A stretch of 64,000 nucleotides of DNA from Bacillus methanolicus (GTDB lineage Bacteria; Bacillota; Bacilli; Bacillales; Cytobacillaceae). The notes under the pieces were generated by a model. The model searched no databases. It was not told where the DNA came from and was given only the letters and a program-made list of their open reading frames with translations. Of this stretch, positions 46,632-56,229 are shown piece after piece (the first letter of the stretch is position 1; each line of letters opens with the position of its first letter). A program made the translations under genes and the position numbers. The stretch spans positions 39,024 to 103,023 of the forward strand of contig NZ_VTQX01000014.1 of the NCBI RefSeq assembly GCF_008764295.1. Direction: 5' to 3'.

Positions 46632-47099
46632 AAGCCATAATACGCCAATTGATTGCTTTAACGAAGCTACAATAACGCCTCATCGTTCAAAATTACTCTA
46701 TTAGTATGAGCATTTAACGTAGTAAATCCACCAATTTTCTAACATACATAGCTTTTCTTTTTGTTGGATCGTCATATATCAAGTGATTTAATTTAAGTCA
46801 TTCTATAAGAAAGAGCGTCTTGATATGAATGATTCAATTAAGAAAACTTAGTGTTTTCTTCCAGTGGTACTTTTTTCGTTTCATAAGTAAGGATCAAGTA
46901 TCGCAACAACCGTTGACAGAATGTGCCAACTTGCCTATCAATAAAACTTTAGACAACTTTAATAACCAAATTGTTTTTTCGGGTAGTAGACAATCTCATT
47001 TGAAAAACACCAGTACTCATCGTTTCAATGTTAACGGGAAAATCGGTAATCAATTGTATTCATACTTTTCTCCTACCAGATAAGTAATCTTTTATACCG
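46632..47099. other. Intergenic gap after map
   Basis: An 84-codon frame at 46829-47083 has no ribosome site and no recognisable family; I do not regard it as a gene. The segment is AT-rich, with no further structure that I can support. Confidence 0.4.
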
Positions 47100-47102
47100 T
47101 AA

Positions 47103-47136
47103 AAAAGCACTCTTCTTAAAAGAATGAGTGCTTTTA
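47103..47136. terminator. Terminator of xpt-pbuX
   Basis: AAAAGCACTC and GAGTGCTTTT form a 10-bp stem around TTCTTAAAAGAAT, with A-runs on the left giving a U-run on the reverse strand, just past the pbuX stop. Confidence 0.8.
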
Positions 47137-47140
47137 TCAT

Positions 47141-48444
47141 TTATGATGCTTGCTGTTCTTGAACCGGATGACTTGCTTTTTTTCGAGGGGCAATATGGAA
47201 AATGATATTCAACACGATTGCTGTTAAACTTCCAATAACAATGCCATTGCTTGTTAAAATATGAATTCCTTCTGGAAGATTGCTAAAAATAGCGGGAACC
47301 GTTGTGACACCGAGCCCCATTCCAATGGAACACGCAACAATTAATAGATTCTCTTGAGAATTAAAATCAATCCTACTAAGCATTTTGATTCCTGCTGCAA
47401 TCACCATACCGAACATAGCAACCATTGCTCCACCGAGCACAGAGGTTGGAATAACCGTTGTGAATGCACCTATTTTGGGAATAAGACCAAGCAAGATCAG
47501 AATGAGACCTGCTGTGTATATAACATTAATTCTTTTAACTCCAGAGAGCTGGAGCAAGCCAACATTTTGTGAATAGGTTGTATACGGGAATGCATTAAAT
47601 AAGCCTCCTAAAACAATCGCTAAGCCTTCTGCACGATATCCTTTCGATAAATCCTTTTCAGTAATTTTTTTCTCAGTAATTTCACCTAACACAAAATAGA
47701 CGCCTGAGGATTCTACAAGACTGATAATAGCGACAATCGTCATCGTCAAAATAGCAGACCATTCAAAAGTCGGCATTCCAAAATAAAACGGTGTTGGCAA
47801 ATGCACCCATGAAGCTTCGGCAACTTCACTAAAATCAACCATGCCGGTTACGTAAGCAACAACTGTACCTGCTAACAGCCCGATTAAGATTGAGATGGAG
47901 CGGACAAATCCTCTCGTAAAGCGATACAACAGTAAAATGAATAATAAAGTAGAAAAGGCAAGGGAAATATTTGTCAGTGAGCCATAATCAGCACTTCCTT
48001 CACCACCAGCAATATTATTCATCGCTACTGGGATAAGAGTGATACCGATAATTGTTACAACAGAGCCAGTTACTACCGGTGGAAAAAATTTAACCAATTT
48101 ACTAAAAATAGTTGATATTAAAATGACAATTAAACCTGATACTAAAATAGCTCCATAAATTGCGGAAATTCCATGTTCTCCACCAATAGCAATCATAGGA
48201 GCGACTGCGGTAAATGTACATCCGAGTACAACCGGCAAGCCAATTCCGAAAAAACGATTTTTCCAAACCTGCAAAAGGGTTGCAACCCCACACATTAAAA
48301 TATCAATTGATACTAAATAAGTAAGCTGCTCACCTGTTAATCCTAGTGCACCTCCGACAATAATCGGTACAATCACTGCTCCAGCATACATCGCCAAAAC
48401 ATGCTGAATCCCTAATGATGTTGTTTTAAACAAATTCTTATCCA

Positions 48445-48445
<1 letters not shown>
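47141..48445 (-). CDS. pbuX: Xanthine permease
   Basis: The 434-residue nucleobase:cation symporter (NCS2 family) has about fourteen helices. LAMYAGAVIVPIIVGGALGL near the N-terminus, GVYFVLGEITEKKIT, and GLFNAFPYTTYSQNVGLLQLSG near residue 290 are classic NCS2 blocks. Its start codon shares one base with the xpt stop (TAATG), so translation is coupled. Under the guanine riboswitch it imports xanthine for Xpt to salvage, as in B. subtilis. Confidence 0.95.
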
Positions 48446-49059
<614 letters not shown>

Positions 49060-49195
49060 TTAAAACAGAATGGTTGATAAAGTGATTTTGGATCATTGCG
49101 TATGAAATCAAAGCTTCACACTCTTTTTAAGTAACACTTTAATAATTTAAAGAGGACATGAACCAAAAATTCGACAGTATAAAAAGCCATTACAT

Positions 49196-49253
49196 AAAAA
49201 AAACTGAACGTCATGACACTCCTCAAACATGAGTGAGCCAATGACCTTCAGGT
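49196..49253 (-). terminator. Riboswitch-controlled terminator upstream of xpt
   Basis: On the reverse strand CTGAAGGTCAT...CACTC pairs with GAGTG...ATGACGTTCAG and is followed by eight T. It should form when purine is bound. Confidence 0.8.
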
Positions 49254-49309
49254 GCTATCATAGAAGGAAATGGAATAAACACCTTTCATTAGGTGTTATC
49301 CCCATTGCT

Positions 49310-49380
49310 CACCCATAGTCAGTATATTTACGGTACACTGGTAGAAACTTGCAGGCCATATCCCCGCGATTATATGAGTG
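49310..49380 (-). ncRNA. Guanine-class purine riboswitch
   Basis: On the reverse strand it reads CACTCATATAATCGCGGGGA, TATGGCCTGCAAGTTTCTACC, then CACCG-like loop bases and GACTATGGGTG, the xpt purine aptamer. The specificity base in GACTATGGG is C, which indicates guanine/hypoxanthine rather than adenine. P1 is closed by CACTCATA with TATGGGTG. Confidence 0.96.
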
Positions 49381-49533
49381 AATGCACTTATTCATTTGTA
49401 TGAAAGTATTATAGGAGCAAATCTTAATTTTGTAAATGGGAGAAGTTGAAATATTAATAATGAATGCAGATTGTTTAACTAGTAAAAACGTGCTAATAAT
49501 AAGTTATAGATAAAGGTTTGGAGGTTTATAAAA

Positions 49534-49955
49534 TCGGAATTGCGGCAATTAAAATATTTTCTTACAATAGCAAAATGTAAAAATTTTACGATTGCTGTTC
49601 AAGTATTGCATAGTTCACAGCCTGCATTAAGTAAAATGATGAAAGAATTAGAAGAAGAACTTGATATGACCTTGCTTTTGCGTTCCAATTAACCGATGTG
49701 GGCTTAATTGTTATGGAATATGCACAAAAAATATTTTCTGAAATAGACAATATGACGACAACACTGAATGATTTAACCAATTTAAAAAGGGGGAAATTCA
49801 AATCGGTTTATCTCCGTTCATCGGTAGTCTTTTTTTTCAAGTATCATGGCCAATTTTCACAAGGAATATCCTAATATTAAAATGAACGTAACTGATATGG
49901 AGCGGCGAAGGTTGTTAAATCTGTAGAAGATGGGCAACTTGACCTTTGACTTGCA
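49534..49955 (+). pseudogene. Decayed LysR-family regulator gene
   Basis: Fragments in several frames give a LysR N-terminus: ELRQLKYFLTIAKCKNFTIA, SSQPALSKMMKELEEEL and LLLRSN. These are followed by a stop, then VGLIVMEYAQKIFSEIDNM, then GLSPFIGSL-like and KMNVTDMERR-like pieces, and EDGQLDL. The start codon itself is lost (TCG where ATG is expected) and at least three frame changes plus stops are present. It ends abruptly where RHS sequence begins. Confidence 0.75.
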
Positions 49956-50495
49956 ATGAAACAGGTTTATACTATTTGTTGGCACGATATTATGAACCAA
50001 AAGAAGGAGTTTTCTTAGCTGTTGATCTAAGCCAGGTGAAGCAAAAAGATCCTATTAGCCAGCATCCATATGCGTATGCTCAAAATAATCCAGTTATGCT
50101 AGATGATCCGGATGGTGAGCATTCACTGGTGGCGGTATGTTGCAAAAAAAGAGATGAAGTATGCTGCCAAAAAATATAAAAAAAATGCCAATACCATTTA
50201 CACAAACAAACTGTTGCAAAACTTGCAGCAAAGAAAATTGGCGGAAAATCCTCCAAATTAAAAAATGGTTATAAAGTTGAAATACCTAATGGAAAGAAAC
50301 CGATTACTGTTCAAATAATGAATACTGATTCAGGTGGTAGGGCTAAACCATATTTGAGAGTAAGTTTTGATGGAAAAGGGGTCTTATACAATTAAAGGTC
50401 AACTTTCTTGGGACAAAGGATAAACTCATATTGATTTAGGTGATAAATTCTTAAGTCAAATAACCAAGATGGTAAATGCAACTAAAAGGAAATGA
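49946..50495 (+). pseudogene. C-terminal remnant of an RHS polymorphic toxin
   Basis: The first part is an RHS-repeat-associated core: NETGLYYLLARYYEPKEGVF, then PYAYAQNNPVMLDDPDGE, which in intact proteins closes the RHS shell and precedes a variable toxin tip. The tip follows in pieces: AAKKYKKNANTIYTNK in frame 2, KVEIPNGKKPITVQIMN and KPYLRVSFDGKG in frame 3, and SYTIKGQLSWDKG then an in-frame TAA, THIDLGDKFLSQITKM, ending at 50493-50495. Homopolymer A7 and G4 runs mark two of the shifts. Almost all of the upstream RHS gene is missing. Confidence 0.75.
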
Positions 50496-50500
50496 TGTAA

Positions 50501-50914
50501 ATGGAGAATTTAAATGAAAAGTTAGGTAGTTTGTGGGCAAGTGTAATTGAAGAAATTGACTTTAACTTAATGGAAAACTCAATTCGTATGAATTTGAAGT
50601 TAACGGAAAATGGAAATGTTGAATATTTTGAAATAGCTTTTAAAAATGTCTCCTCTTATTCTTTTTTAAAGAACAAAGGAGAAAATAGATTTTCTTTTGA
50701 TGAATTAGAAGATGGGGATTATTTAGAACTCACATCTATTGACTATTTTGAAAATGGTATAGGAGAGATTTCTATGAATTCATCTTACGAATGGACAAAA
50801 GAATATTATTCTAGCGCTAATTTTGTGGTAGAAATATGGAGTTCTCTTTTATTAATTGAGGCGGATATCTTTGAACTCAATAAAAAAACTTACACTCATT
50901 TAATGAAATTTTAA
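50501..50914 (+). CDS. Candidate immunity protein of the RHS toxin
   Basis: The 137-residue acidic, soluble protein (MENLNEKLGS start) begins 5 bases after the toxin remnant's final stop codon, the standard place for a cognate immunity gene. It is intact, unlike the toxin. I do not recognise a specific Imm family; alternating polar/hydrophobic strands (FEIAFKNVSSYSF, YLELTSIDYFENGIGEI) suggest a mixed alpha/beta fold. AAAGGA lies about 10 bases upstream of ATG 50501. Role inferred from position. Confidence 0.6.
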   Translation: MENLNEKLGSLWASVIEEIDFNLMENSIRMNLKLTENGNVEYFEIAFKNVSSYSFLKNKGENRFSFDELEDGDYLELTSIDYFENGIGEISMNSSYEWTKEYYSSANFVVEIWSSLLLIEADIFELNKKTYTHLMKF

Positions 50915-51343
50915 CGAATATTAAAAAACCGTTTGTAAAAGTAAAATTTTTACAATTTTGTTAATTAGGTTTAATGATAGACAGGGTTCATACTGTAGAC
51001 CGCAAAGTAATCTGTAATAAAAGTAAATGGACAAAAAATTGATGATCCTTATTTTTTATTTCTTCAAGCTTTCTTCGATTGACTGCCCGGGGACAAAGGG
51101 ACAGATTCAATGTCCTTTAAGAAGGGCTCTTTGGAAAGAAATCTCTACAGTGTTTTTTCTTTTCTAGCAATTTACGTTGCCCTCTAATTGATCTATTATT
51201 ACTATATTCTCTCTAAATGGTTAGTTCCAACAAGTTAAACTGTATATATCTTTGCTTTGAGTGTTTAATTCATATCCCTATAACAAGAAAAGAATATGGA
51301 TATTATGAAGTAGGAAATTTATTTTTAATCAACATCAAATCAA
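50915..51343. other. Gap after the immunity gene
   Basis: No supported gene. Sequence near 51088-51115 (CCGGGGACAAAGGGACAG then TTCAATGTCC) resembles a REP-type palindromic remnant, but only one copy is seen in the window. Confidence 0.35.
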
Positions 51344-51378
51344 AAAGCCGATTAATTAGCATAGGAAATCGGCTTTCT
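51344..51378 (+). terminator. Intrinsic terminator-like hairpin
   Basis: AAAGCCGATT and AATCGGCTTT form a 10-bp perfect stem, followed by CTTC. No intact gene lies directly upstream. Confidence 0.6.
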
Positions 51379-51450
51379 TCGTGTCGAAATCTTAGCATAT
51401 GTTTTTCGCTTTTTATTGGTAGGACCTCTATAGGCTTTGGTATAATTCGA

Positions 51451-51524
51451 GTTGAATTTTGACTCATTTCATTGTGAAACATTGGTTTCACACGAAATGA
51501 GTCAAAATTCACTTTATCAACAAA
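51451..51524. repeat. Short palindromic repeat, copy A
   Basis: GTTGAATTTTGACTCATTTC and its mirror GAAATGAGTCAAAATTCAC flank TTGTGAAAC...GTTTCAC and end in TTTATCAAC. It is related to copies B (55926) and C (62660). The whole element can fold into one long hairpin, like a miniature inverted-repeat element. Confidence 0.65.
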
Positions 51525-51562
51525 ATAGTTTAGCATGGGCTTTTCATAAATAGGATCAGTGA

Positions 51563-52153
51563 TTAATAATCGGTGACAATCAAATCTCGGTCTAAAAATT
51601 TTTCAATTTCTTCGCTGACCTGATACGATATTTGCGGTGAATCATAATTTTCAAATACATATTCACATTCGTTTTTGTAAGCCATAATTTCATCGTAATG
51701 GGTGAGATGACGCTCAATATCTTTCTCGTTGTCACCTCGTTCTTTTTGTCTATTTATGACTGTATCACGATTGGCATAAATAAAAAATCTCATGACCCGT
51801 TCATCATACATCCTCTTCAGCTTTTCCGTTCCTTCAGGATTTAAAGTTAAGTAGACAAGATTATGATTTTCAAAAGCTTTAATTATATCTTTTTCTCGAA
51901 TACCATAGTGATTTCCATCAATCTCAACAGCTTCTAAAAATTCTCCAGCTAAGTTCATTTTTTTAAATGTCTCTTCATCGACAAAGTGATAATCCTCTCC
52001 GTTTGTTTCGTAGTGGCGGGGCGGACGTGTCGTGTAAGAGAGTACTGTCTGCATATCAAAAGCAGTCGCCACCATTTTTGCTACTGTTTTTCGACCAGAA
52101 CCATCAGGGCCAGTATAAATAAATAGCATTTCCTTTTCTTTAATCTTGTACAT
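51563..52153 (-). CDS. Guanylate kinase-like protein with altered P-loop
   Basis: The 196-residue protein has the guanylate kinase fold: nucleotide-binding start IYTGPDGSGRKTVAK, the GMP block LSYTTRPPRHYETNGEDYHF near residue 36, GEFLEAVEIDGNHYG and a C-terminal lid (NRQKERGDNEKDIERHL). The P-loop reads GPDGSGRKT where true guanylate kinases have GPSGxGKGT, so the catalytic Lys position carries Arg with a Lys one residue later. It may be a paralogue rather than the essential Gmk. ATG 52153 follows GAGGAGG. Confidence 0.8.
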   Translation of the reverse strand: MYKIKEKEMLFIYTGPDGSGRKTVAKMVATAFDMQTVLSYTTRPPRHYETNGEDYHFVDEETFKKMNLAGEFLEAVEIDGNHYGIREKDIIKAFENHNLVYLTLNPEGTEKLKRMYDERVMRFFIYANRDTVINRQKERGDNEKDIERHLTHYDEIMAYKNECEYVFENYDSPQISYQVSEEIEKFLDRDLIVTDY

Positions 52154-52304
52154 GGACAAACCTCCTCAATTAAATAATTGGTGTCATGTGCAATAGAAAT
52201 AGCTGCCGAGTTTATTCTTATTTATATTGTATCAGAATTTTTTTAAAATTAGAATATTTTGTCAAGGGTTCTACTTTTTTTAAACTTTTTCAAGCAAATA
52301 AAAG

Positions 52305-52330
52305 AAAGCGAATGAAACTTCATCCGCTTT
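52305..52330 (-). terminator. Terminator after the GH18-SLH gene
   Basis: AAAGCGAATGAA and TTCATCCGCTTT form a 12-bp stem with one mismatch; on the reverse strand it is followed by CTTTTATTT. Confidence 0.65.
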
Positions 52331-52371
52331 TACAAATTGGTTATTTATATGAATACCAGTTAGAATGATTC

Positions 52372-53991
52372 TTATTGAGCGCGTTTTGCTAAAATATCGG
52401 CTGACATCCGTTCCATAAGTGCGGCCATTTCAGCTCTTGTAGAACTTTTTTTCGGTCCAAATTTCCCATCACCAATCCCTTGAATATGTCCTTGTTGATA
52501 TATTGCAAATACCGCAGGATAGGACCAGTCAGTTGTTGTCATATCAAGAAAGACTGATTCTGAAGGTTGGTCACTCACATTATACTTAAAAATGTTATTT
52601 AATATTGTCGCTAATTGTTCTCGATTTAATAGCGAATTAGGAGCAAAACGAGTCGGGGTAACCCCGTGTAAGTAACCCAATTCTCTCGCCACTTCAATTT
52701 CTTTTTGCGCCCAATGACCTTTAACATCAGTAAAAGCATAAGACTTTGGCGTCAGGTTATCCTTTCCTAAAGCTCTCACTAATATAACAGCACCTTGAGC
52801 TCTAGTTAAATTCGTTGTAGGAGAAAAAGTGGTACTTGTCGTCCCTAGCATCCATCCTTGTTGAGAAACATACTGAATATTGTTCTCTGCCCAGTAGCCA
52901 GGTTTAACATCTGAAAAATATTTACCGTTTAACCAAGCAGTGTAATAGTTCCATGTATCCGGTGTTTCATGATAAAGTGCCCAGGACCCAGTTCCTTTAA
53001 TGCCATATTTCGCTGGAAGCCGCAGTTTTGCTTTTAAAGAGCGCTCATTTTCAAACCAGACGACATATTTACCTTCCGTTAGTTTCGTGCTTCCAATATA
53101 GTAAGATTGGCCATGTGGGATGGTGAAATTAGCATAGGATGATTGTGTTTTATCATCAAATAAAATACTTCCTCTAAACTGCTTGACTACAGGCTCAACG
53201 CGAGTGCTTGACACACCAAGACCAGTAATGGCTTTATTCTCCAATGTTGGACCATCTAACTTCCATAGACGACCGTAAAAGGGAAGACCATAAACAATCT
53301 TATCCTTCGGCACTCCTTGGTTGATGGCATACTGGATAGATCTTTCTGAAAAAGATATGCTAGCAACAGGTCCAATTGGACTATCGGGAGATTCCCAGCT
53401 TTCGTCGTAAGCCATTATCATAAGATAGTCCGCATAATCAGATATTTTCTTATAATCATAAAATCCGTGCCATCCAGCGGTCCACCCATTTGGATTTGCA
53501 GCAACTGCAACTGATACTTCTTTATGGCTGGGGATCGCTTGTCTTAGTATTTTAATGAAATCGGTATGGGCATCTTTATAAGCTGCCCCAACTCCTTCAA
53601 TATCAACGTTAACACCATCTAAATTATATTTTTCAATAGCGGCTGCAATGTCAGCGGCCAATTGCTTTCTTTTATTTAAACCGTTTATTCCTGCTGTAGA
53701 ATCCCAGTGATTCGATAAAAACGGAACAACTTTTTTCCCTCTTTTATGCATTTCATCAATAAAGGATGTTTGCAATGTCCAAGTAATGCTCAGGGTACCA
53801 TCCTTAGTAATATCAAAGTAATTGGGGGAAACGACATGTAAACTATTTTTTGTTGCGTTGACTTGATTAATATAAGTGTTGGGACTTCCAAAAAAAATAT
53901 AGGACATATTAAATAGTTCCGTTCGAGCCTTTACTAAAGAGTACGAAGTGACTCCAAGAATTACAATAAAAAAAATTATTTTGGCTTTCAT
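52372..53991 (-). CDS. GH18 family glycosidase with three SLH domains
   Basis: The 539-residue secreted protein starts with a hydrophobic signal/anchor (residues 4-20), then a family 18 catalytic domain (about 30-345) with the motif DGVNVDIEG at 125-133 and catalytic Glu132. YLMIMAYDES and the WFENERSL block near its end are typical of the YaaH/CotE-like spore and wall glucosaminidases. Three S-layer homology repeats fill the C-terminus (about 361-532; FSDVKPGYWAENNIQYV, FTDVKGHWAQKEIEVA and the TDWSYPAVFAIYQQGHIQG segment). SLH repeats bind pyruvylated wall polymers, so it should be fixed on the cell surface and cut peptidoglycan or chitin-like chains. Confidence 0.9.
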   Translation of the reverse strand: MKAKIIFFIVILGVTSYSLVKARTELFNMSYIFFGSPNTYINQVNATKNSLHVVSPNYFDITKDGTLSITWTLQTSFIDEMHKRGKKVVPFLSNHWDSTAGINGLNKRKQLAADIAAAIEKYNLDGVNVDIEGVGAAYKDAHTDFIKILRQAIPSHKEVSVAVAANPNGWTAGWHGFYDYKKISDYADYLMIMAYDESWESPDSPIGPVASISFSERSIQYAINQGVPKDKIVYGLPFYGRLWKLDGPTLENKAITGLGVSSTRVEPVVKQFRGSILFDDKTQSSYANFTIPHGQSYYIGSTKLTEGKYVVWFENERSLKAKLRLPAKYGIKGTGSWALYHETPDTWNYYTAWLNGKYFSDVKPGYWAENNIQYVSQQGWMLGTTSTTFSPTTNLTRAQGAVILVRALGKDNLTPKSYAFTDVKGHWAQKEIEVARELGYLHGVTPTRFAPNSLLNREQLATILNNIFKYNVSDQPSESVFLDMTTTDWSYPAVFAIYQQGHIQGIGDGKFGPKKSSTRAEMAALMERMSADILAKRAQ

Positions 53992-54009
53992 TCGACTATT
54001 CCTTTCTAT

Positions 54010-54789
54010 TTAGGAATTGGTATATGCAGCTTCGAAAAAATAGCCTGTCCCTAATGGTTTTACGGTATACCGAAGATTTCCACGAACAATCGTTTTCTCC
54101 TGCACTCCACTTAAATCAGCGTTAGGACCAATGTTAAATTCAGAAAAAACTTGATCAATTTGATGGGGATCCGCATTTTGTTCAAGCATATAAATAACTT
54201 GGCTCCATGCAGCAAGCATATTTAATAGCTGTTCCCGCTCTATATCGCTTGTCACAACTTCAATTGTTTCAATGCGATCACTTGGAGCTCTAAGATAAAG
54301 ATTAATTTTGTTTTTAAGAGTAGCTTTAAAGTTCCCTTGTTCAACTTTTTCCAAAGCCGGTATTTTAAGATCCATTCCTTGCTCGTTTGAAATGGCATTC
54401 CAACGCTCCCGAAAATCTGCAAGCGGCAGTTGAAAATCATTGCTTTCTCCTGTGTCAATGGTTTCTTGCTGACTCGGTTTTGCTTGTGGAATTCCGTATC
54501 CAGGTGATGGGGGAACGTCATCTATTCCTTCCTTTACCATGTCACTCTCAGCATTATCTGACATATTATTTTCTTCTGGGTTCACAGGCTCCGGATCCTT
54601 TAACTGATTATTACGATCCTCTTCAGTGAAAATTTCTTCTGTCGGATCAGCATGGTCGTTTGTTGTTGAAAGAGGGAGAAGGGGGTTCTCGCTAATCGGT
54701 TGACCTTCAAGGGGCTGTTTTTGATCACCGTTACAAGCAGACAAAAATAGAAAACAAACAAGGAGCAGCGTTCGATAATAATGTGCCAT
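54010..54789 (-). CDS. Putative lipoprotein beside the GH18-SLH gene
   Basis: The 259-residue protein has a lipoprotein signal (LFLSAC, Cys19), a long low-complexity Glu/Pro/Asn-rich linker (about 25-120) and a C-terminal domain (FRERWNAISNEQGMDLKIPA onwards). Such linkers span the thick cell wall. I do not recognise the C-terminal domain. ATG 54789 follows GAAGGAGGAATT; the start at 54837 has none. It lies 18 bases before the GH18-SLH gene on the same strand, so the two are probably cotranscribed. Confidence 0.75.
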   Translation of the reverse strand: MAHYYRTLLLVCFLFLSACNGDQKQPLEGQPISENPLLPLSTTNDHADPTEEIFTEEDRNNQLKDPEPVNPEENNMSDNAESDMVKEGIDDVPPSPGYGIPQAKPSQQETIDTGESNDFQLPLADFRERWNAISNEQGMDLKIPALEKVEQGNFKATLKNKINLYLRAPSDRIETIEVVTSDIEREQLLNMLAAWSQVIYMLEQNADPHQIDQVFSEFNIGPNADLSGVQEKTIVRGNLRYTVKPLGTGYFFEAAYTNS

Positions 54790-54920
54790 GCTCAATTCCT
54801 CCTTCATTAATAGTGGTAAAATGGAAGTCAAATTCACCTTAGCTTATTTCGATGTTTTTAGGCGATACTATAAGCTTTTGACTGGAACGCAAAAACTATT
54901 CAAATCATTACGACAAAAAT

Positions 54921-54966
54921 AAACAAAAGGAAAACATACTAACTTAAGCATGTTTTCCTTTTGTTT
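54921..54966. terminator. Strong hairpin between the DUF1906 and lipoprotein genes
   Basis: AAACAAAAGGAAAACAT pairs perfectly over 17 bp with ATGTTTTCCTTTTGTTT around a 12-base loop. It overlaps the stop codon of the DUF1906 gene. Confidence 0.85.
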
Positions 54967-55612
54967 ACCAAAGCAACTCAAACATTTGTCCATTCACAAG
55001 ATTCGTATCAATCGGGCAGACATCAGATTCTCTTCCATACTGCCAACCCCACACATTGCCTTTACATGGGGGCTTTCGCGGTTTGAAATTTGGTGCTCTT
55101 CGCAATATTGTTACACCATGCTGTGGTTCAGCACTCCATAATATCAATTGATTGCCTACCTTTTTATCATGGGACAACGCTTCGCAATACGCAGTACTAA
55201 ACGAACCATTAATAGGGTCGTGATACAGCCCCGCCTTATATCCACTTGTAAATATTCCATCGACAAAGCCTCTTATCCATGCTTCATCTATATCAAAATG
55301 CTTTTCAAGATTGGCAAATACTACTTTACCTGTAGGGACGCCGATTCTTCGAGCCCGATAGATCGTATTTTGAGCAATAACCGCACCTTCTCTATAACCA
55401 ATCGCGCGCTCGAAGTTACTGAAAATTGGAAGAATTTTAGTTCCACTTCGATGGAGCAAATTCACTTCCTCTTTTTTTAACATATCCACTCTCCCCGGGA
55501 CAGATGCTAAATATCTTCCCCAATAAGATGGCTTCCCAAAGTTCTTTAAGACACAATCATATAAATCATTCGTTACCGTTGTGGCAGAATCTACTCCCCA
55601 ATAATAAGGCAA
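54965..55612 (-). CDS. DUF1906 (Rv2525c-like glycoside hydrolase-like) protein
   Basis: The 215-residue single-domain protein opens LPYYWGVDSATTVTNDLYD and contains SYWGRYL, ILPIFSNFERAIGYREGAV and IWGFV-type TIM-barrel strands (AWIRGFVDGIF), the pattern of the DUF1906 glycoside hydrolase-like family seen in actinobacteria and Firmicutes. No signal peptide is present. The start is TTG 55612, because AGAAAGGAGAG lies just upstream; the longer frame to 55702 lacks one. Substrate unknown. Confidence 0.78.
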   Translation of the reverse strand: MPYYWGVDSATTVTNDLYDCVLKNFGKPSYWGRYLASVPGRVDMLKKEEVNLLHRSGTKILPIFSNFERAIGYREGAVIAQNTIYRARRIGVPTGKVVFANLEKHFDIDEAWIRGFVDGIFTSGYKAGLYHDPINGSFSTAYCEALSHDKKVGNQLILWSAEPQHGVTILRRAPNFKPRKPPCKGNVWGWQYGRESDVCPIDTNLVNGQMFELLW

Positions 55613-55794
55613 TCTATTCTCTCCTTTCTCAAGAGCATCATTAATTATAAATATTATTCTAGCTATGCTTGTCATAGACCAGTAACTCTCACCACAAATC
55701 AACCAATATTCATTCTTACACCATGTCTTTATGAATTCGCAGGAATTTTAACTAAAAGAGTTGATTAAATCAATAAATAGAAGGAGGAGATAGC

Positions 55795-55962
55795 ATCAAA
55801 AAAGAACCATTTAGACGGATTAGAAAATGGAGTGATGGTCCGTTGATTCAGCATTGTTGTTACTTATATAAGATTGTAAAACCATTAGAAGAGAGAAGAG
55901 GGGGAGTATTAAAAGGTTATATGAAGTTGATTTTTGGCTCATTTTCTCTCCTTTCCGTATAA
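55795..55962 (+). other. Possible small gene with ATC in place of a start codon
   Basis: A 55-codon frame begins ATC AAA AAA GAA behind a very strong AAGGAGGAG site with correct spacing, and reads KKEPFRRIRKWSDGPLIQHC, basic and gene-like. No ATG/GTG/TTG is available at the right place. Its last ~14 codons lie in repeat copy B (55926 on), so the original end may have been replaced. I do not recognise the protein. Confidence 0.3.
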
Positions 55963-56007
55963 TTAAAAGGCATTTACACGAAATGAGCCAAAAATCATTT
56001 TTACAAC
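55926..56007. repeat. Short palindromic repeat, copy B
   Basis: GTTGATTTTTGGCTCATTTT at the left and AAATGAGCCAAAAATCA then TTTTTACAAC at the right form outward arms around a non-pairing centre. Arms match copies A and C apart from a G-for-A change in both arms (GGCTC/GAGCC), so the pairing is conserved. Confidence 0.65.
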
Positions 56008-56229
56008 TCTTTGGTTAACAAAGCTACCATGAAAACATATGTTTGTTTTTAATAACGGGACAATAACTCTGATTCGAGATTCGAGCAAACGAAAAGGATA
56101 AAGTCAACAACTCTCTCTTAACATTTTAGCGAGTCAGAGCAGGCCTTGTAACACAACACTCATTTGGTTAAATAAACCCAAACTTAAGCGCCGTTCACAT
56201 TGCAAAATCATCCCGGTAAAAAGGCAATA
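56008..56229. other. Gap before the spore coat genes
   Basis: AT-rich sequence with no supported gene or clear terminator. Confidence 0.35.

Noticed and set aside
46829..47083. 84-codon open frame after map
   Set aside because: No ribosome site, no recognisable motif, and composition like flanking non-coding DNA.
51088..51115. REP-type repeat (GGGGACAAAGGGACAG)
   Set aside because: Resembles REP palindromes associated with Y1 transposases, but it is a single imperfect copy with no transposase nearby.
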